A DNA stretch of 64,000 bases, taken from contig NZ_CP109055.1 in the NCBI RefSeq assembly GCF_035975855.1, positions 6,448,001 to 6,512,000 on the forward strand. The letters are read 5' to 3'. The notes beneath the pieces were generated by a model that saw only the letters and a program-made list of their open reading frames with translations, was not told the origin of the DNA and did not search any database. This DNA is from Streptomyces sp. NBC_01304 (GTDB lineage: Bacteria > Actinomycetota > Actinomycetes > Streptomycetales > Streptomycetaceae). The translations under genes and the position numbers were made by a program. Below, piece after piece: positions 45,587 through 56,895 of this stretch (its first letter is position 1; each line of letters starts with the position of its first letter).

Positions 45587-47109
45587 GCGGGAGCGGACGC
45601 GTCGTCGCCGACCGCTATGAACTGTCCACGCTCATCGGGCAGGGCGGCATGGGCCAGGTCTGGACGGGCTACGACCAGCGCCTCGACCGCCGCGTCGCCG
45701 TCAAGCTGCTCCGCCCCGACCGCGTCGCCGGCCACGAGGCCGAGGAGCTGCGCCGCCGCTTCGTGCGCGAGTGCCGCGTCACCGCGCAGGTGGACCACCC
45801 CGGCCTGGTCACCGTGCACGACGCGGGCAGCGACACGGGCGAGCACGGCGACCTCTACCTCGTCATGCAGTACGTCGACGGCTCCGACCTCGCCGACCAC
45901 ATAGCCGAGCACGACCCCTACCCCTGGCCCTGGGCCGTCGCGGTCGCCGCCCAGCTGTGCTCCGTGCTCTCCGCCGTGCACGCGGTGCCGATCGTGCACC
46001 GCGACCTCAAGCCGCGGAACGTCATGGTCAAGCCGGACGGCACCCTCACCGTGCTCGACCTCGGCGTCGCCTCCGTACTCGACTCCGACACCACCCGCCT
46101 CACCCACACCGGCTCACCCATCGGCAGCCCCGCGTACATGGCGCCCGAGCAGGCGATGGGCGGCGCGGTCGGTCCGTACACCGATCTCTACGCACTCGGC
46201 GTACTCCTCTACGAACTCCTCAGCGGCAACGTCCCGTTCGCGGGCACCACCGTCCTCGGCGTGCTCCACCGCCACCTCTACGAGCCGCCGCTCCCGGTCC
46301 GCCAGGTGCGCCCCGAGATCCCCGAACCCCTCGAAGCCCTCGTCCTGCGCCTGCTCGCCAAGGACCCGCAGCACCGCCCCGCCTCCGCGCAAGAGGTGTA
46401 CGAGGCGTTGCTTCCCCTGCTGCCCGCGCGCGGCGCCCCCGTCGGACCGCTCGACCCGACCCGGCCCTTCCTGCGCCCCGGCGCCCCCTGGCCGGACCGC
46501 GCGGTGACCCCCGCCGCGCAGCCCACCCAGCAGGTGGAAGAGCCCCGCCAGGACGTCGCGCAGGCCGTCGACGACGTCAAGCGCCTGCTCGGCGAGGGCC
46601 GCATCACCCAGGCCGTCGACCTGCTCGGCGCGATCCTGCCCGCCGCCGCGCAGCAGCACGGCGAGCACTCGCCGGTCGTGCGCACCCTGCGCAAGCAGTA
46701 CGCCGCCACGCTCATGGACGACGGCCAGTACCGCCGCGCCCTGCCCGAGCTGCGCCGCCTCGCCGACCAGCGCGCCGCAGAGACCGGCCAGGCCGACCCG
46801 GACTCGCTGCGCTTCCGCTACGAGGCCGCGCAGTGCCTGGAACAGCTCGGCGAACCCGCGGCCGCGCTCGCCGAATACCGCTCCCTGCTCCCGTACTTCG
46901 AGAACCAGTACGTGGGCGGCGACCCCGAGACCGCCCTCGAACTGCGCCGCCGAATAGGCCACTTGCTGCTCGCCCTCGGCGACCGGGCCGCGGCCCACGA
47001 CACCCTGGCGCGGCTGCTCTACGACGCCGAACTCCGCCACGGCCCGGCCCACCCGTTGCCCGGCGAGATCCGGCGGACGCTGCACTGGCTGGGGCAGGTC
47101 CGGGGCTGA
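45583..47109 (+). CDS. Cytosolic Ser/Thr protein kinase with C-terminal TPR region
   Basis: This 508-aa Hanks-type kinase has the P-loop GQGGMGQVW, Lys in VAVKLL, catalytic HRDLKPRN, a DLG in place of DFG (VLDLGVAS), and GSPAYMAPEQ. Residues about 320-508 form TPR-like helices (ALPELRRLADQRAAETG; AALAEYRSLLPYFENQY). There is no transmembrane segment, unlike PknB-type sensors; the upstream membrane protein may anchor it. It starts at GTG 45583 inside the previous stop. Confidence 0.93.
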   Translation: MSGSGRVVADRYELSTLIGQGGMGQVWTGYDQRLDRRVAVKLLRPDRVAGHEAEELRRRFVRECRVTAQVDHPGLVTVHDAGSDTGEHGDLYLVMQYVDGSDLADHIAEHDPYPWPWAVAVAAQLCSVLSAVHAVPIVHRDLKPRNVMVKPDGTLTVLDLGVASVLDSDTTRLTHTGSPIGSPAYMAPEQAMGGAVGPYTDLYALGVLLYELLSGNVPFAGTTVLGVLHRHLYEPPLPVRQVRPEIPEPLEALVLRLLAKDPQHRPASAQEVYEALLPLLPARGAPVGPLDPTRPFLRPGAPWPDRAVTPAAQPTQQVEEPRQDVAQAVDDVKRLLGEGRITQAVDLLGAILPAAAQQHGEHSPVVRTLRKQYAATLMDDGQYRRALPELRRLADQRAAETGQADPDSLRFRYEAAQCLEQLGEPAAALAEYRSLLPYFENQYVGGDPETALELRRRIGHLLLALGDRAAAHDTLARLLYDAELRHGPAHPLPGEIRRTLHWLGQVRG

Positions 47110-47299
47110 TCCGGGGTTCGGGCCCGGGCCCGGCGCCACGAGGAGGAACGTTTCCAGCAGGGCCCGAGTGGAGGCGTACCCCCAACTGACCCCGAATCGT
47201 TGGTCGAATCAGTGGCCGAAGCCGCCGCCACTGCCTAACATCGATCACCGCAAGGCCCGCTTGTGCAATGCCGCACAATCTCGCCTCCGGGAGGCCACT

Positions 47300-47953
47300 T
47301 TGCACCGCCGTCGCACCGCGCTCGCCGTCTCCGCCGCCCTGCTCGCCGCGGCCCCGCTCCTCACCGCGTGCGGAAACGACGCGCATCCCGGTGCCGCAGC
47401 CGTGGTCGGCGGCGACCGCATCACGGTCGCGCAGCTGCAGTCCCGGGTCGGCGAGGTCCGCGCGGCCCAGCAGAGCGCCACCGCCAAGTCCGGCCAGTAC
47501 GAGCAGGCGGTCGAGAAGACCGGCAGCCTCACTCGCGACACGCTCCAGTCGATGGTCCTCGACAAGGTCCTGCACCGCGCGGCGACCGACGCGGGAGTCA
47601 CCGTGAGCCGCAAGGAGTTCCAGGACCTGCGCGCCAAGCTGGAGACCCAGGCGGGCGGCGCCAAGGCCCTGGAGATGGGCTGGCTGCAGCAGTACAGCAT
47701 CCCGCCGAGCCGCATCGACGACAGCCTCCGTACGGAGATCGAGGCCCAGAAGCTCTACGAGAAGCTGGGCGTCGACCCGTCCTCGGACGAGGGCCAGGCC
47801 GCGTTCTGGAGCGCGCTCTCGAAGGCGTCGAAGGCACTGAAGATCGACGTAAACCCGCGCTACGGCAAGTGGGACGTGACGAAGAGCCAGCGGGCCGACG
47901 CGACGACGCCCTGGATCCGGGAGGATTCGGCGGCGGCTCGCAAGCAGGCCTAG
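47300..47953 (+). CDS. SurA_N-like lipoprotein
   Basis: The 217-aa protein probably begins at TTG 47300, 5 nt after GGGAGG; the longer open frame would bury the signal peptide. The lipoprotein signal ends LLTAC. The body (VVGGDRITVAQLQSRVGEVR, then a helical part) resembles the N-terminal chaperone module of SurA/PrsA folding factors, and I see no clear prolyl-isomerase domain. A role in folding exported proteins is inferred. It lies 190 bp after the kinase. Confidence 0.75.
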   Translation: MHRRRTALAVSAALLAAAPLLTACGNDAHPGAAAVVGGDRITVAQLQSRVGEVRAAQQSATAKSGQYEQAVEKTGSLTRDTLQSMVLDKVLHRAATDAGVTVSRKEFQDLRAKLETQAGGAKALEMGWLQQYSIPPSRIDDSLRTEIEAQKLYEKLGVDPSSDEGQAAFWSALSKASKALKIDVNPRYGKWDVTKSQRADATTPWIREDSAAARKQA

Positions 47954-47994
47954 CTCCTCGTTCGGCGTCTCTCTTCAGCCCGTCAGGCGTCGCT

Positions 47995-48075
47995 CTTCAG
48001 CCCGTCCGGCGTTTGAGGACAGTCTTTTGAAGCCGGCGGCAGCCTTTAGGGAAGGGGCGGGGCGGGGAGAAAAAC
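47995..48075. repeat. Dispersed intergenic repeat, copy 3 (reverse)
   Basis: The core and the C-rich run are here in the opposite orientation to copies 1 and 2. A partial extra arm (ctcttcagcccgtcaggcgtcg) lies just upstream. It sits between the SurA-like gene and mazG. Confidence 0.8.
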
Positions 48076-48119
48076 ACCGCCCCGCAAGCCCCGCCCCACC
48101 GGCAGGTTAAGTTCGAGGG

Positions 48120-49094
48120 GTGAACGCAAACGCCCCGGGCCGCATCGTCCTGCTCACCACAAGCCACCGCGTGGCCCCCGGCCTCCTCTCCTGGCCCGCC
48201 TGGCAGGCCCTGCGCGACGCCGACCGCGTCGTCTGCGCAGACCCGGACCACCCCCAGCTGCCCTACCTCCGCGAGGCCGGCGTCACCGTCGAGGAGGCCG
48301 CGCCGAGCGCCGACGAGCTGGTCGAGGCCTGCGTGGGCGGGCACACGGTCGTCGTCGTGGCCACCGGCGAGGGCGAGCCCCGCCTGACCGACGGACTGGC
48401 CCGCCTTGCCGGTTCGGGGCGCGTACAGATGCCCGACCTGGAGCTGCTGCCCGCCTCCTACGACCTGCCCGGCGCCCGCCTCCTCGACCTCGTCCAGGTC
48501 ATGGACCGGATCCGCCGCGAGTGCCCCTGGTCCTCGCAGCAGACCCACAAGGGGCTCGCCAAGTACGGCATCGAGGAGGCGTACGAACTCGTCGAGGCCA
48601 TCGAGACGGACGACCGGCACGAACTGCGGGAAGAACTCGGCGACGTACTCCTCCAAGTCGTCTTCCACGCGCGGATCGCGGAGGAGGGCGGTCCGGAAGA
48701 GGAGGACGAGCCCTTCTCCATCGACGACGTCGCGGGCGGCATCGTCACCAAGCTCATCCACCGCCACCCGCACGTCTTCGGCGACGACACCGCGCAGACC
48801 CCGGAGGACGTCAAGGCGCACTGGATGCGCACCAAGGCCGAGGAGAAGCAGCGCGATTCGCTGACCGAGGGCGTTCCGCTCGGCCAGCCCTCCCTCGCAC
48901 TCACCGCCAAGCTCGCCTCGCGCGTGCGGACGGCGGGCCTCGATGTGGCGCTGCCGGTGGGCGAGGGCATCGGGTACGAGCTGCTCGCTCTCGCGGTACG
49001 CGCCGAGGCGGCAGGCAGAGACCCGGAGACCGCGCTGCGGGCCGCGGCGCGCGCGTACCGGGACGCGATCCTGGCCGCGGAGGGCCAGGCGTGA
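48120..49094 (+). CDS. mazG: Nucleoside triphosphate pyrophosphohydrolase
   Basis: MazG hydrolyses NTPs to NMPs and may lower stray or damaged nucleotides. The MazG core is clear: DRIRRECPWSSQQTHKGLAKYGIEEAYELVEAI, with the EExxE helix, and EELGDVLLQVVFHARI with its ExxD pair. About 125 N-terminal residues resemble the methylase-like fold seen in long MazG proteins. GTG 48120 lies 7 nt after TAAGTT, so a leaderless transcript is likely. It overlaps the P450 start by 4 nt. Confidence 0.93.
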   Translation: MNANAPGRIVLLTTSHRVAPGLLSWPAWQALRDADRVVCADPDHPQLPYLREAGVTVEEAAPSADELVEACVGGHTVVVVATGEGEPRLTDGLARLAGSGRVQMPDLELLPASYDLPGARLLDLVQVMDRIRRECPWSSQQTHKGLAKYGIEEAYELVEAIETDDRHELREELGDVLLQVVFHARIAEEGGPEEEDEPFSIDDVAGGIVTKLIHRHPHVFGDDTAQTPEDVKAHWMRTKAEEKQRDSLTEGVPLGQPSLALTAKLASRVRTAGLDVALPVGEGIGYELLALAVRAEAAGRDPETALRAAARAYRDAILAAEGQA

Positions 49095-50359
49095 CCACCC
49101 CGCAGGCAGCGCAGGGGCCCCAACCGGAGCTCTTCTCCTGGGAGTTCGCCACCGACCCCTACCCCGCCTACGCCTGGCTGCGCGAGCACGCCCCCGTGCA
49201 CCGCACCCAGCTGCCCAGCGGCGTCGAGGCCTGGCTCGTCACCCGGTACGCGGACGCCCGCCAGGCCCTCGCCGACCAGCGGCTCTCGAAGAACCCCGCC
49301 CATCACGACGAGCCCGCCCACGCCAAGGGCAAGACCGGAATTCCGGGCGAGCGCAAGGCCGAGCTGATGACGCATCTGCTCAATATCGATCCGCCGGACC
49401 ACACAAGGCTGCGCAGGCTCGTGTCGAAGGCGTTCACCCCGCGCCGGGTTGCCGAATTTGCGCCGCGCGTACAGGAACTCACCGATCAACTCATCGATGG
49501 ATTCGCGGAGAAGGGGGAAGCGGATCTCATCCATGAATTCGCCTTCCCTCTCCCCATTTACGCGATCTGCGATCTGCTCGGCGTTCCGCGCGAGGACCAG
49601 GACGACTTCCGGGACTGGGCGGGAATGATGATCCGCCACGGGGGCGGGCCGCGGGGCGGCGTCGCGCGCTCTGTGAAGAAGATGCGCGGATATCTCGCCG
49701 AGCTCATTCACCGGAAAAGGGAGGATCCCGGCGAGGATCTGATTTCCGGCCTCATCCGGGCAAGCGACCACGGCGAGCACCTGACGGAGAACGAGGCCGC
49801 CGCGATGGCCTTCATCCTGCTGTTCGCGGGTTTCGAGACCACCGTCAACCTGATCGGCAACGGTACGTATCAGCTGCTGCGGCACCCGGAGCAGCGGGCC
49901 CGGCTGCAGCAGTCCCTGGCGGCCGGGGAGACCTCTCTCCTGGAGACCGGGATCGAGGAACTCCTGCGCTACGACGGGCCCGTCGAGCTCGCCACCTGGC
50001 GCTTCGCCACCGAGGAGCTGGACATCGGCGGACAGCGGATCGGGGCCGGCGACCCGGTGCTCGTGGTGCTCGCCGCCGCCGACCGGGACCCCGCGCGGTT
50101 CGACGGACCCGACACCCTGGACCTGGCCCGCCGGGACAACCAGCACCTGGGCTACGGGCACGGCATCCACTACTGCCTGGGCGCCCCGCTTGCCCGACTT
50201 GAGGGGCAAGCGGCGATTTCCACGCTGCTGCGCCGACTGCCGGATCTGCAACTTGCGGGAGATCCAGGCGATTTGAGGTGGCGGGGCGGGCTCATTATGC
50301 GCGGACTTCGCACGCTTCCGGTCGAGTTCACCCCGGAGCTGCGGCAGTCGGACGGCTGA
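49091..50359 (+). CDS. Cytochrome P450
   Basis: This 422-aa bacterial class I P450 has the I-helix oxygen motif FAGFETT, the K-helix EELLRYD-type ExxR region and the haem loop GHGIHYCLG with its Cys ligand. The extended frame upstream is mazG sequence in another frame; GTG 49091 overlaps the mazG stop. No ferredoxin gene is adjacent. The substrate cannot be told. Confidence 0.95.
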   Translation: MTTPQAAQGPQPELFSWEFATDPYPAYAWLREHAPVHRTQLPSGVEAWLVTRYADARQALADQRLSKNPAHHDEPAHAKGKTGIPGERKAELMTHLLNIDPPDHTRLRRLVSKAFTPRRVAEFAPRVQELTDQLIDGFAEKGEADLIHEFAFPLPIYAICDLLGVPREDQDDFRDWAGMMIRHGGGPRGGVARSVKKMRGYLAELIHRKREDPGEDLISGLIRASDHGEHLTENEAAAMAFILLFAGFETTVNLIGNGTYQLLRHPEQRARLQQSLAAGETSLLETGIEELLRYDGPVELATWRFATEELDIGGQRIGAGDPVLVVLAAADRDPARFDGPDTLDLARRDNQHLGYGHGIHYCLGAPLARLEGQAAISTLLRRLPDLQLAGDPGDLRWRGGLIMRGLRTLPVEFTPELRQSDG

Positions 50360-50422
50360 TTACTGCCTGACGGTCCGTCAACTCTGTGACTTTCACGTGA
50401 TCTCCGCTGCATCGACTTGTGA

Positions 50423-51406
<984 letters not shown>

Positions 51407-51448
51407 TTGCGGCGGCGGTTCATTGCTGAATGTCCGTAATAAAGAGAC

Positions 51449-51486
51449 ATCGGGGTCGATGAGAGATGGGTCTCATCGACCCCGAT
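51449..51486 (+). terminator. Terminator after the first rpf-like gene
   Basis: A perfect 16-bp stem (ATCGGGGTCGATGAGA and its complement) around gatggg is followed by cgtctttgtattt, close to a textbook intrinsic terminator. It separates the two rpf-like genes. Confidence 0.9.
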
Positions 51487-51555
51487 CGTCTTTGTATTTC
51501 CGGGGATCGCATGTTTACGGTCGTGACCGCTCGCCACTCGCGGGCCCCGAAGCCG

Positions 51556-51761
51556 TCACGCCGAATCCTGCCGACGGCCGCAGGGAACAGTCGACGCGTA
51601 AAGCGCCGTAGGCAGGAGCGGGGGACCCAAGGTTTGCGCCGGGTCCGGTTGTTGAGAAATAGCCGGCTCGGCTTGGGGTGAAGTCGCGAATGCGTTCCGT
51701 ACGTATCCGCGACCGGGCAACTCACTTGGCCCGAACCCGACAGCTCACCTCGTAGGCGTCG
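51556..51761 (+). ncRNA. Cyclic-di-AMP riboswitch (ydaO-yuaA type)
   Basis: The leader shows the conserved blocks of this class in order: ACGCCGAATCCTGCC, AGCGGGGGACCCAA, GGGGTGAA, GACCGGGCAA, CGAACCCGACAGCT and CTCGTAGGCGT. The ends ACGCC (51558-51562) and GGCGT (51755-51759) form the closing stem. It lies just before the second rpf gene. In Streptomyces, c-di-AMP riboswitches are known to control rpfA. CTCACC inside the aptamer can pair with GGTGAG before the start codon. Confidence 0.92.
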
Positions 51762-51765
51762 GTGA

Positions 51766-52488
<723 letters not shown>

Positions 52489-52564
52489 GCAGCAGCAGCA
52501 GCCCGCGGCGCCGGTGATCAGATCCGGCCCGCGATCCGGGTGATCCCCCCACACCCCCCACACT

Positions 52565-52604
52565 CCCGCCCCGGCGCGCTCTCCCCCGTGCGCGTCGGGG
52601 CGGG
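52565..52604 (+). terminator. Terminator after rpfA
   Basis: CCCGCCCCGGCGCGC (52565-52579) pairs with GCGCGTCGGGGCGGG (52590-52604) with one wobble. It lies 77 bp after the stop. Confidence 0.85.
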
Positions 52605-54164
<1,560 letters not shown>

Positions 54165-54190
54165 TCGCTCAGGCCTCGTAGCCAGTCGTA

Positions 54191-54235
54191 CGTACGTCCC
54201 CGCACTCGGTCCCGTACCGTGTGCGGGGACGTACG
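54191..54235 (+). terminator. eno terminator
   Basis: CGTACGTCCCCGCAC (54191-54205) pairs perfectly with GTGCGGGGACGTACG (54221-54235), 27 bp after the eno stop. Confidence 0.85.
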
Positions 54236-54255
54236 CGCGTAACGGGGAGGCGAGC

Positions 54256-54744
54256 ATGGGAGCGACCAAGAACCGGGACCGGTTCTCCACCGCTACCAGG
54301 ATCCGCCTGCTCGGCGAGCAGACCGCCGCCCGCGTCTACCGCTCGCAGACCAAACGCCAGGCCCGCCGCTCCCGGCTCACCGGCCGTGCCGCGCTGCTCG
54401 CGCTCGTCCTGTGCTCGCTGATCGTCGCGCTGGCGTACCCGATAAGGCAGTACGTCGGCCAGCGCGCGGACATCGTCGAGGAGCAGCAGAAGCTCGACGA
54501 CGCCCGCCGCGAGGCGGAGGAGCTGCGGGACGCCAAGGCCCGCTGGCAGGACCCGGCGTACGTCGAGCAGCAGGCGCGCGAGCGGCTGCACATGGTCAAT
54601 CCCGGCGAGACCGGCTTCACGGTGGTCGACCCGTCCGGCGCGACGCGGCGCCGCACGGACCAGGGGGCGGCGGCGGACCGGGCCTGGTACGCGAACCTCT
54701 TCGACGGGGTCGACCGGGCGGACCGCTACCGCACCGACGACTGA
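54256..54744 (+). CDS. Septum formation initiator (DivIC/FtsB family)
   Basis: This 162-aa single-pass protein has a basic N-tail, a transmembrane helix (ALLALVLCSLIVALAYPI), a coiled coil (VEEQQKLDDARREAEELRDAK) and the typical end WQDPAYVEQQARERLHMVNPGE. DivIC/FtsB proteins form a scaffold in the divisome, and its place after eno is the conserved actinobacterial location. ATG 54256. Confidence 0.92.
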   Translation: MGATKNRDRFSTATRIRLLGEQTAARVYRSQTKRQARRSRLTGRAALLALVLCSLIVALAYPIRQYVGQRADIVEEQQKLDDARREAEELRDAKARWQDPAYVEQQARERLHMVNPGETGFTVVDPSGATRRRTDQGAAADRAWYANLFDGVDRADRYRTDD

Positions 54745-54796
54745 AGCTCCGCACTCTCGACTCTTCGCACTCTGACTGAAAGACGTAAGCACCCCC

Positions 54797-55327
54797 ATGG
54801 AAACGCCCCCGCCGTCCACGCCGCGCACCGAGCCCACCGACGCCGATGTCGAGGCCTTCAAGCAGCAGCTGGGCCGTCCGCCGCGCGGCCTGCGGGCCAT
54901 CGCCCACCGGTGCCCCTGCGGGCAGCCGGACGTGGTCGAGACGGCGCCGCGGCTGCCGGACGGTACGCCCTTCCCGACGACGTACTACCTGACGTGCCCC
55001 AAGGCCGCCTCGGCGATCGGCACGCTCGAGGCCAACGGCGTGATGAAGGAGATGACAGAGCGCCTCGCCACCGACCCCGAGCTGGCCGCCGCCTATCGGG
55101 CGGCCCACGAGGACTACATCCGTCGCCGCGACGAGATCGAGGTCCTGGCCGGGTTCCCCTCGGCGGGGGGCATGCCGGACCGCGTGAAGTGCCTCCACGT
55201 CCTCGTCGGCCACTCCCTGGCCGCGGGCCCCGGGGTCAATCCCCTCGGGGACGAGGCTCTGGCGATGCTGCCGGAGTGGTGGCGCAAGGGCGCTTGCGTG
55301 ACGCTGCCGGCGGCGGACGAGAACTGA
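54797..55327 (+). CDS. DUF501 family protein
   Basis: This 176-aa protein has the DUF501 pattern: LGRPPRGLRAIAHRCPCGQPDVVET, FPTTYYLTCPKAASAIGTLE and KCLHVLVGHSLAAGPGVNPLGDEAL. The Cys and His residues suggest a metal site. Function is unknown. Its position between the FtsB-like gene and ppx is conserved in actinobacteria. Confidence 0.9.
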   Translation: METPPPSTPRTEPTDADVEAFKQQLGRPPRGLRAIAHRCPCGQPDVVETAPRLPDGTPFPTTYYLTCPKAASAIGTLEANGVMKEMTERLATDPELAAAYRAAHEDYIRRRDEIEVLAGFPSAGGMPDRVKCLHVLVGHSLAAGPGVNPLGDEALAMLPEWWRKGACVTLPAADEN

Positions 55328-55498
55328 TTTCTCCCCCACCCCGCCCCTTCCCGTAAGGCTGCCGCCGGCTTCACGGTGACACTATGCGGCTCCGCCGCGT
55401 GGCTGTCCTCAAACGCCGGACGGGCTGATTTCATCAGCCCGTCCGGCGTTTGAGGACACAGCTCCGCAGGATTTCGGGAAGGGGCGGGCTGGGGAATC
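55328..55498. repeat. Dispersed intergenic repeat, copy 4 (palindromic, two arms)
   Basis: Two facing copies of the core meet around gatttcatc, giving a long palindrome bounded by C-rich and G-rich runs. The outer parts of the arms differ. It fills the gap between DUF501 and ppx. Confidence 0.85.
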
Positions 55499-55518
55499 AA
55501 AAACGACAGGAGCCCCCC

Positions 55519-56460
55519 ATGACCCGCGTAGCCGCCATCGACTGCGGAACCAACTCCATCCGCCTGCTGATCGCGGACGCCGACCCGACGACGGGCGAGC
55601 TCGTCGACCTCGATCGCCGCATGACCATCGTCCGCCTCGGACAGGGCGTCGACGAGACCGGCAGGCTGGCTCCCGACGCGCTGGAGCGCACCTTCGCGGC
55701 GTGCCGTGAGTACGCAGCGGCGATCAAGGAGCACGGCGCCGAGAAGGTCCGCTTCGTGGCGACAAGCGCCTCCCGCGACGCGGAGAACAGGGACGAGTTC
55801 GTCCAGGGCGTCCTGGACATCCTCGGCGTCGAGCCGGAAGTGATCACCGGTGACCAGGAGGCCGCGTTCTCCTTCACCGGCGCGACCAAGGAGCTCACGG
55901 GCCACCCGGACCTCACCGGTCCCTACCTCGTCATCGACATCGGCGGCGGCTCCACCGAGTTCGTGGTGGGGGAGGACAGCGTCCGGGCGGCCCGCTCCAT
56001 CGACGTCGGCTGCGTCCGCATGACCGAGCGCCACCTCGTCCACGACGGCCAGGTCAGCGACCCCCCGACCGCGGCCGAGATCGAGGCGATCCGCGAGGAC
56101 ATCGCCACGGGCCTGGACCTCGTCACGCAGACCATGCCGATCGGCAAGGACCTCACCCTGGTCGGCCTCGCCGGGTCGGTCACCACGGTCGCCGGGATCG
56201 CGCTCGGGCTCGAGGAGTACGACTCCGCCGCGATCCACCACTCCCGCATCCCGTTCAGCGAGGTGAAGGCGATCACCGAGCGGCTGCTGAGCTCGACGCA
56301 CGCCGAGCGCGCGGCGATCTCCGTGATGCACCCGGGCCGGGTCGACGTGATCGCGTCCGGCGCCCTCGTCCTCATGCTGATCATGGAGTGGTGGGGCTTC
56401 GACGAGATCGTCGTGAGCGAGCACGACATCCTCGACGGGATCGCCTGGTCCCTCGCCTGA
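55519..56460 (+). CDS. ppx: Exopolyphosphatase (Ppx/GppA family)
   Basis: This 313-aa protein has the actin-like ATPase fold of Ppx/GppA: phosphate-1 loop IDCGTNSIRLLIAD, VRFVATSASRDAENRDEF, phosphate-2 loop DIGGGSTEFVVG and adenosine-type GLAGSVTTVAGIALG. It hydrolyses polyphosphate or pppGpp. The short length lacks the C-terminal HD domain, as in actinobacterial Ppx1. ATG 55519 follows ACAGGAG. Confidence 0.93.
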   Translation: MTRVAAIDCGTNSIRLLIADADPTTGELVDLDRRMTIVRLGQGVDETGRLAPDALERTFAACREYAAAIKEHGAEKVRFVATSASRDAENRDEFVQGVLDILGVEPEVITGDQEAAFSFTGATKELTGHPDLTGPYLVIDIGGGSTEFVVGEDSVRAARSIDVGCVRMTERHLVHDGQVSDPPTAAEIEAIREDIATGLDLVTQTMPIGKDLTLVGLAGSVTTVAGIALGLEEYDSAAIHHSRIPFSEVKAITERLLSSTHAERAAISVMHPGRVDVIASGALVLMLIMEWWGFDEIVVSEHDILDGIAWSLA

Positions 56461-56515
56461 GCAGGGTCATGAGCGGGGCCACTTGAGCGGGGTCACTGCA
56501 CCACTGAGCAGGCGC

Positions 56516-56546
56516 GACGGGCCGGAAGCGGGACTTCCGGTCCGTC
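56516..56546 (+). terminator. Hairpin after ppx
   Basis: GACGGGCCGGAAG (56516-56528) pairs with CTTCCGGTCCGTC (56534-56546) with one wobble. It lies 55 bp after the ppx stop. Confidence 0.6.
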
Positions 56547-56559
56547 GTCCACATGAACT

Positions 56560-56577
56560 TCGTGAAGTTCTTCACAA
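56560..56577. promoter_or_regulatory. Candidate Rex operator 1 (far)
   Basis: TCGTGAA-GTTC-TTCACAA matches the Rex consensus TTGTGAA-N4-TTCACAA at 13 of 14 positions. It overlaps a perfect 16-bp palindrome, GAACTTCGTGAAGTTC (56555-56570). It is about 320 bp before ndh. Confidence 0.55.
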
Positions 56578-56843
56578 GGAAAAGGGCCCCGATGGTCGAA
56601 GTTCGGGGACCCGGAACCCGAATCAGCGACGAATCAGCGGTCCGGAAGGCCTCTCGGCAGGGAAACCGGAGGGTTCCAGGGGTGTGACGCCCGTGTGAAC
56701 CGAGGCGGTGGTCCACTTCCGGGGGCGCCGAGACGGGCAGCTCAGCGGGGGTCTCGGGCCTCGCGTACTACACCATGGTTCCCTCGCGCGGCCATGAAGT
56801 GTGTCACGTGGGCCGCGGAGTGTAGCAGAGGCAGTCCAGACCC

Positions 56844-56861
56844 TTGTGAAGGGGCTCACGA
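56844..56861. promoter_or_regulatory. Candidate Rex operator 2 (near ndh start)
   Basis: TTGTGAA-GGGG-CTCACGA matches the Rex consensus at 12 of 14 positions, with a perfect left half. It ends 35 bp before the ndh start and would cover the promoter core. Confidence 0.65.
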
Positions 56862-56895
56862 GCGACCCCCGTCGAGCGGGTGGATACTCGATGGC

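Noticed and set aside
48121..48860. A separate upstream gene in the P450 frame (open from 48521)
   Set aside because: The sequence before 49091 is mazG in another frame and shows no P450 or other domain.
49091..50359. The P450 as part of a biosynthetic gene cluster
   Set aside because: It is coupled to mazG, and no synthase, ferredoxin or tailoring enzyme lies nearby.
56461..56895. A tRNA or small RNA gene upstream of ndh
   Set aside because: No cloverleaf could be drawn; only the ppx hairpin and Rex-like sites are supported.
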